Assembly: GCA_002336895.1 (NCBI GenBank)
Contig: DDFC01000011.1
Location: forward strand, 175,695 to 239,694
Source: Verrucomicrobiaceae bacterium UBA1938
GTDB taxonomy: Bacteria; Verrucomicrobiota; Verrucomicrobiia; Verrucomicrobiales; Verrucomicrobiaceae
Reading direction: 5' to 3'
DNA: 64,000 nt
Part shown: piece after piece, positions 63,748-64,000 of the stretch
How positions within the stretch are numbered: the stretch's first letter is position 1
Layout: every line of letters begins with the position of its first letter
The notes under the pieces: model-generated
The model's database searches: none
What the model saw: the letters and a program-made list of their open reading frames with translations, nothing else
Told to the model about the DNA's origin: nothing
Program-made: the position numbers and the translations under genes

Positions 63748-64000
63748 TCATTGCTTATGATTCGTTCCCGGATTGGCCCAATCATTACTGGTGTCTGCAC
63801 TTTTTATGCCATTTTCCTCCACTGGTCCACCCGCATATATTTCGTCATCCGTGATTCCGATTAATGGCACCACGAATTTAGATGCGCTAAGCGCATTATC
63901 GGGGTCTGTATTACTAATGGTCGTTTCAAAATCGTTTGCCAGACAATCAAAGTCAGTGTCGTTCAATCCTCCAGTTTGTACTTCGTTATTTGCATGCTGG
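63748..64000 (-). CDS. Partial protein running off the window
   Basis: The reading frame stays open to the right edge of the window, so only the C-terminal 83 or so residues are seen. The visible part is acidic and Asp/Asn-rich (NDTDFDCLANDFET and DDEIYAGGPVEENG), which recalls calcium-binding or thrombospondin-type-3-like tails, but the match is weak. It ends 4 bp inside the alternative start of the next gene, so the two are probably co-transcribed. Confidence 0.5.
   Translation of the reverse strand, partial: QHANNEVQTGGLNDTDFDCLANDFETTISNTDPDNALSASKFVVPLIGITDDEIYAGGPVEENGIKSADTSNDWANPGTNHKQ

Overview
The window looks like a chromosome segment of a high-G+C Verrucomicrobiota bacterium, most plausibly of the Verrucomicrobiaceae/Prosthecobacter type. 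The clues are planctomycete/verrucomicrobial signature proteins (PSCyt1-type cytochromes, a DUF1592-type cytochrome, a DUF1501 remnant, sulfatase, FGE-like and ceramidase-like secreted proteins), many exported hydrolases, starts that mostly lack a Shine-Dalgarno sequence, and gaps full of short palindromic repeats. I found no rRNA, tRNA, transposase or replication origin.

Left part (1-15 kb). After a membrane-anchored C39-like peptidase, a DUF1501 gene remnant and an FHA-like membrane protein comes a hydroxyproline/collagen utilisation locus: a PAS-AraC regulator divergent from a DapA-family deaminase (HypD/LhpC-like), a 4-hydroxyproline 2-epimerase, a secreted S9 (DPP-IV-like) peptidase, a D-amino-acid (D-hydroxyproline) oxidoreductase and, overlapping it by 4 bp, a secreted protein with two HExxH zincin domains. 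The N-terminus of that last protein aligns without gaps to the beta domain of human pVHL, the domain that binds hydroxyproline in HIF-alpha. I regard this VHL-like protease inside a hydroxyproline operon as the most interesting item. A sulfatase and an L-serine dehydratase follow in the same direction.

Middle left (15-24 kb). This holds a PA14/DUF1592 cytochrome, a DUF4160/DUF2442 pair (putative toxin-antitoxin) bracketed by direct repeats, two small membrane proteins, an MGDG-synthase-like glycosyltransferase, a Nudix hydrolase, and a minus-strand operon of a Dabb protein, a HemL-like aminotransferase, QueE and a nuclease.

CRISPR locus (24-30.6 kb). A complete type II-C system is present: cas9 (1308 aa), cas1 and cas2 on the minus strand, and on the plus strand an array of 18 repeats and 17 spacers followed at once by a tracrRNA gene. 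The tracrRNA terminator runs into the cas2 stop codon. The first repeat is degenerate only in its 5' half.

Right part (31-64 kb). Here are TatA, a secreted endonuclease/phosphatase-fold protein, an NHL protein, a glutaminase-STAS-cyclic-nucleotide-domain fusion, a dicytochrome-FGE-like fusion, MFS and MarR genes, PgeF-type laccase-domain protein, IspE, a ThiF/MoeB-like E1 enzyme, Pgi, GYF-RDD membrane protein, an ABC exporter, a membrane alpha/beta hydrolase, dienelactone hydrolase, an ADP-ribosylglycohydrolase-like protein, CYTH, ROK kinase, a small PIN toxin-antitoxin island with unknown zinc-ribbon proteins, IleRS, a run of exported esterase/ceramidase-like enzymes, and a low-G+C accessory end where one gene runs off the window.
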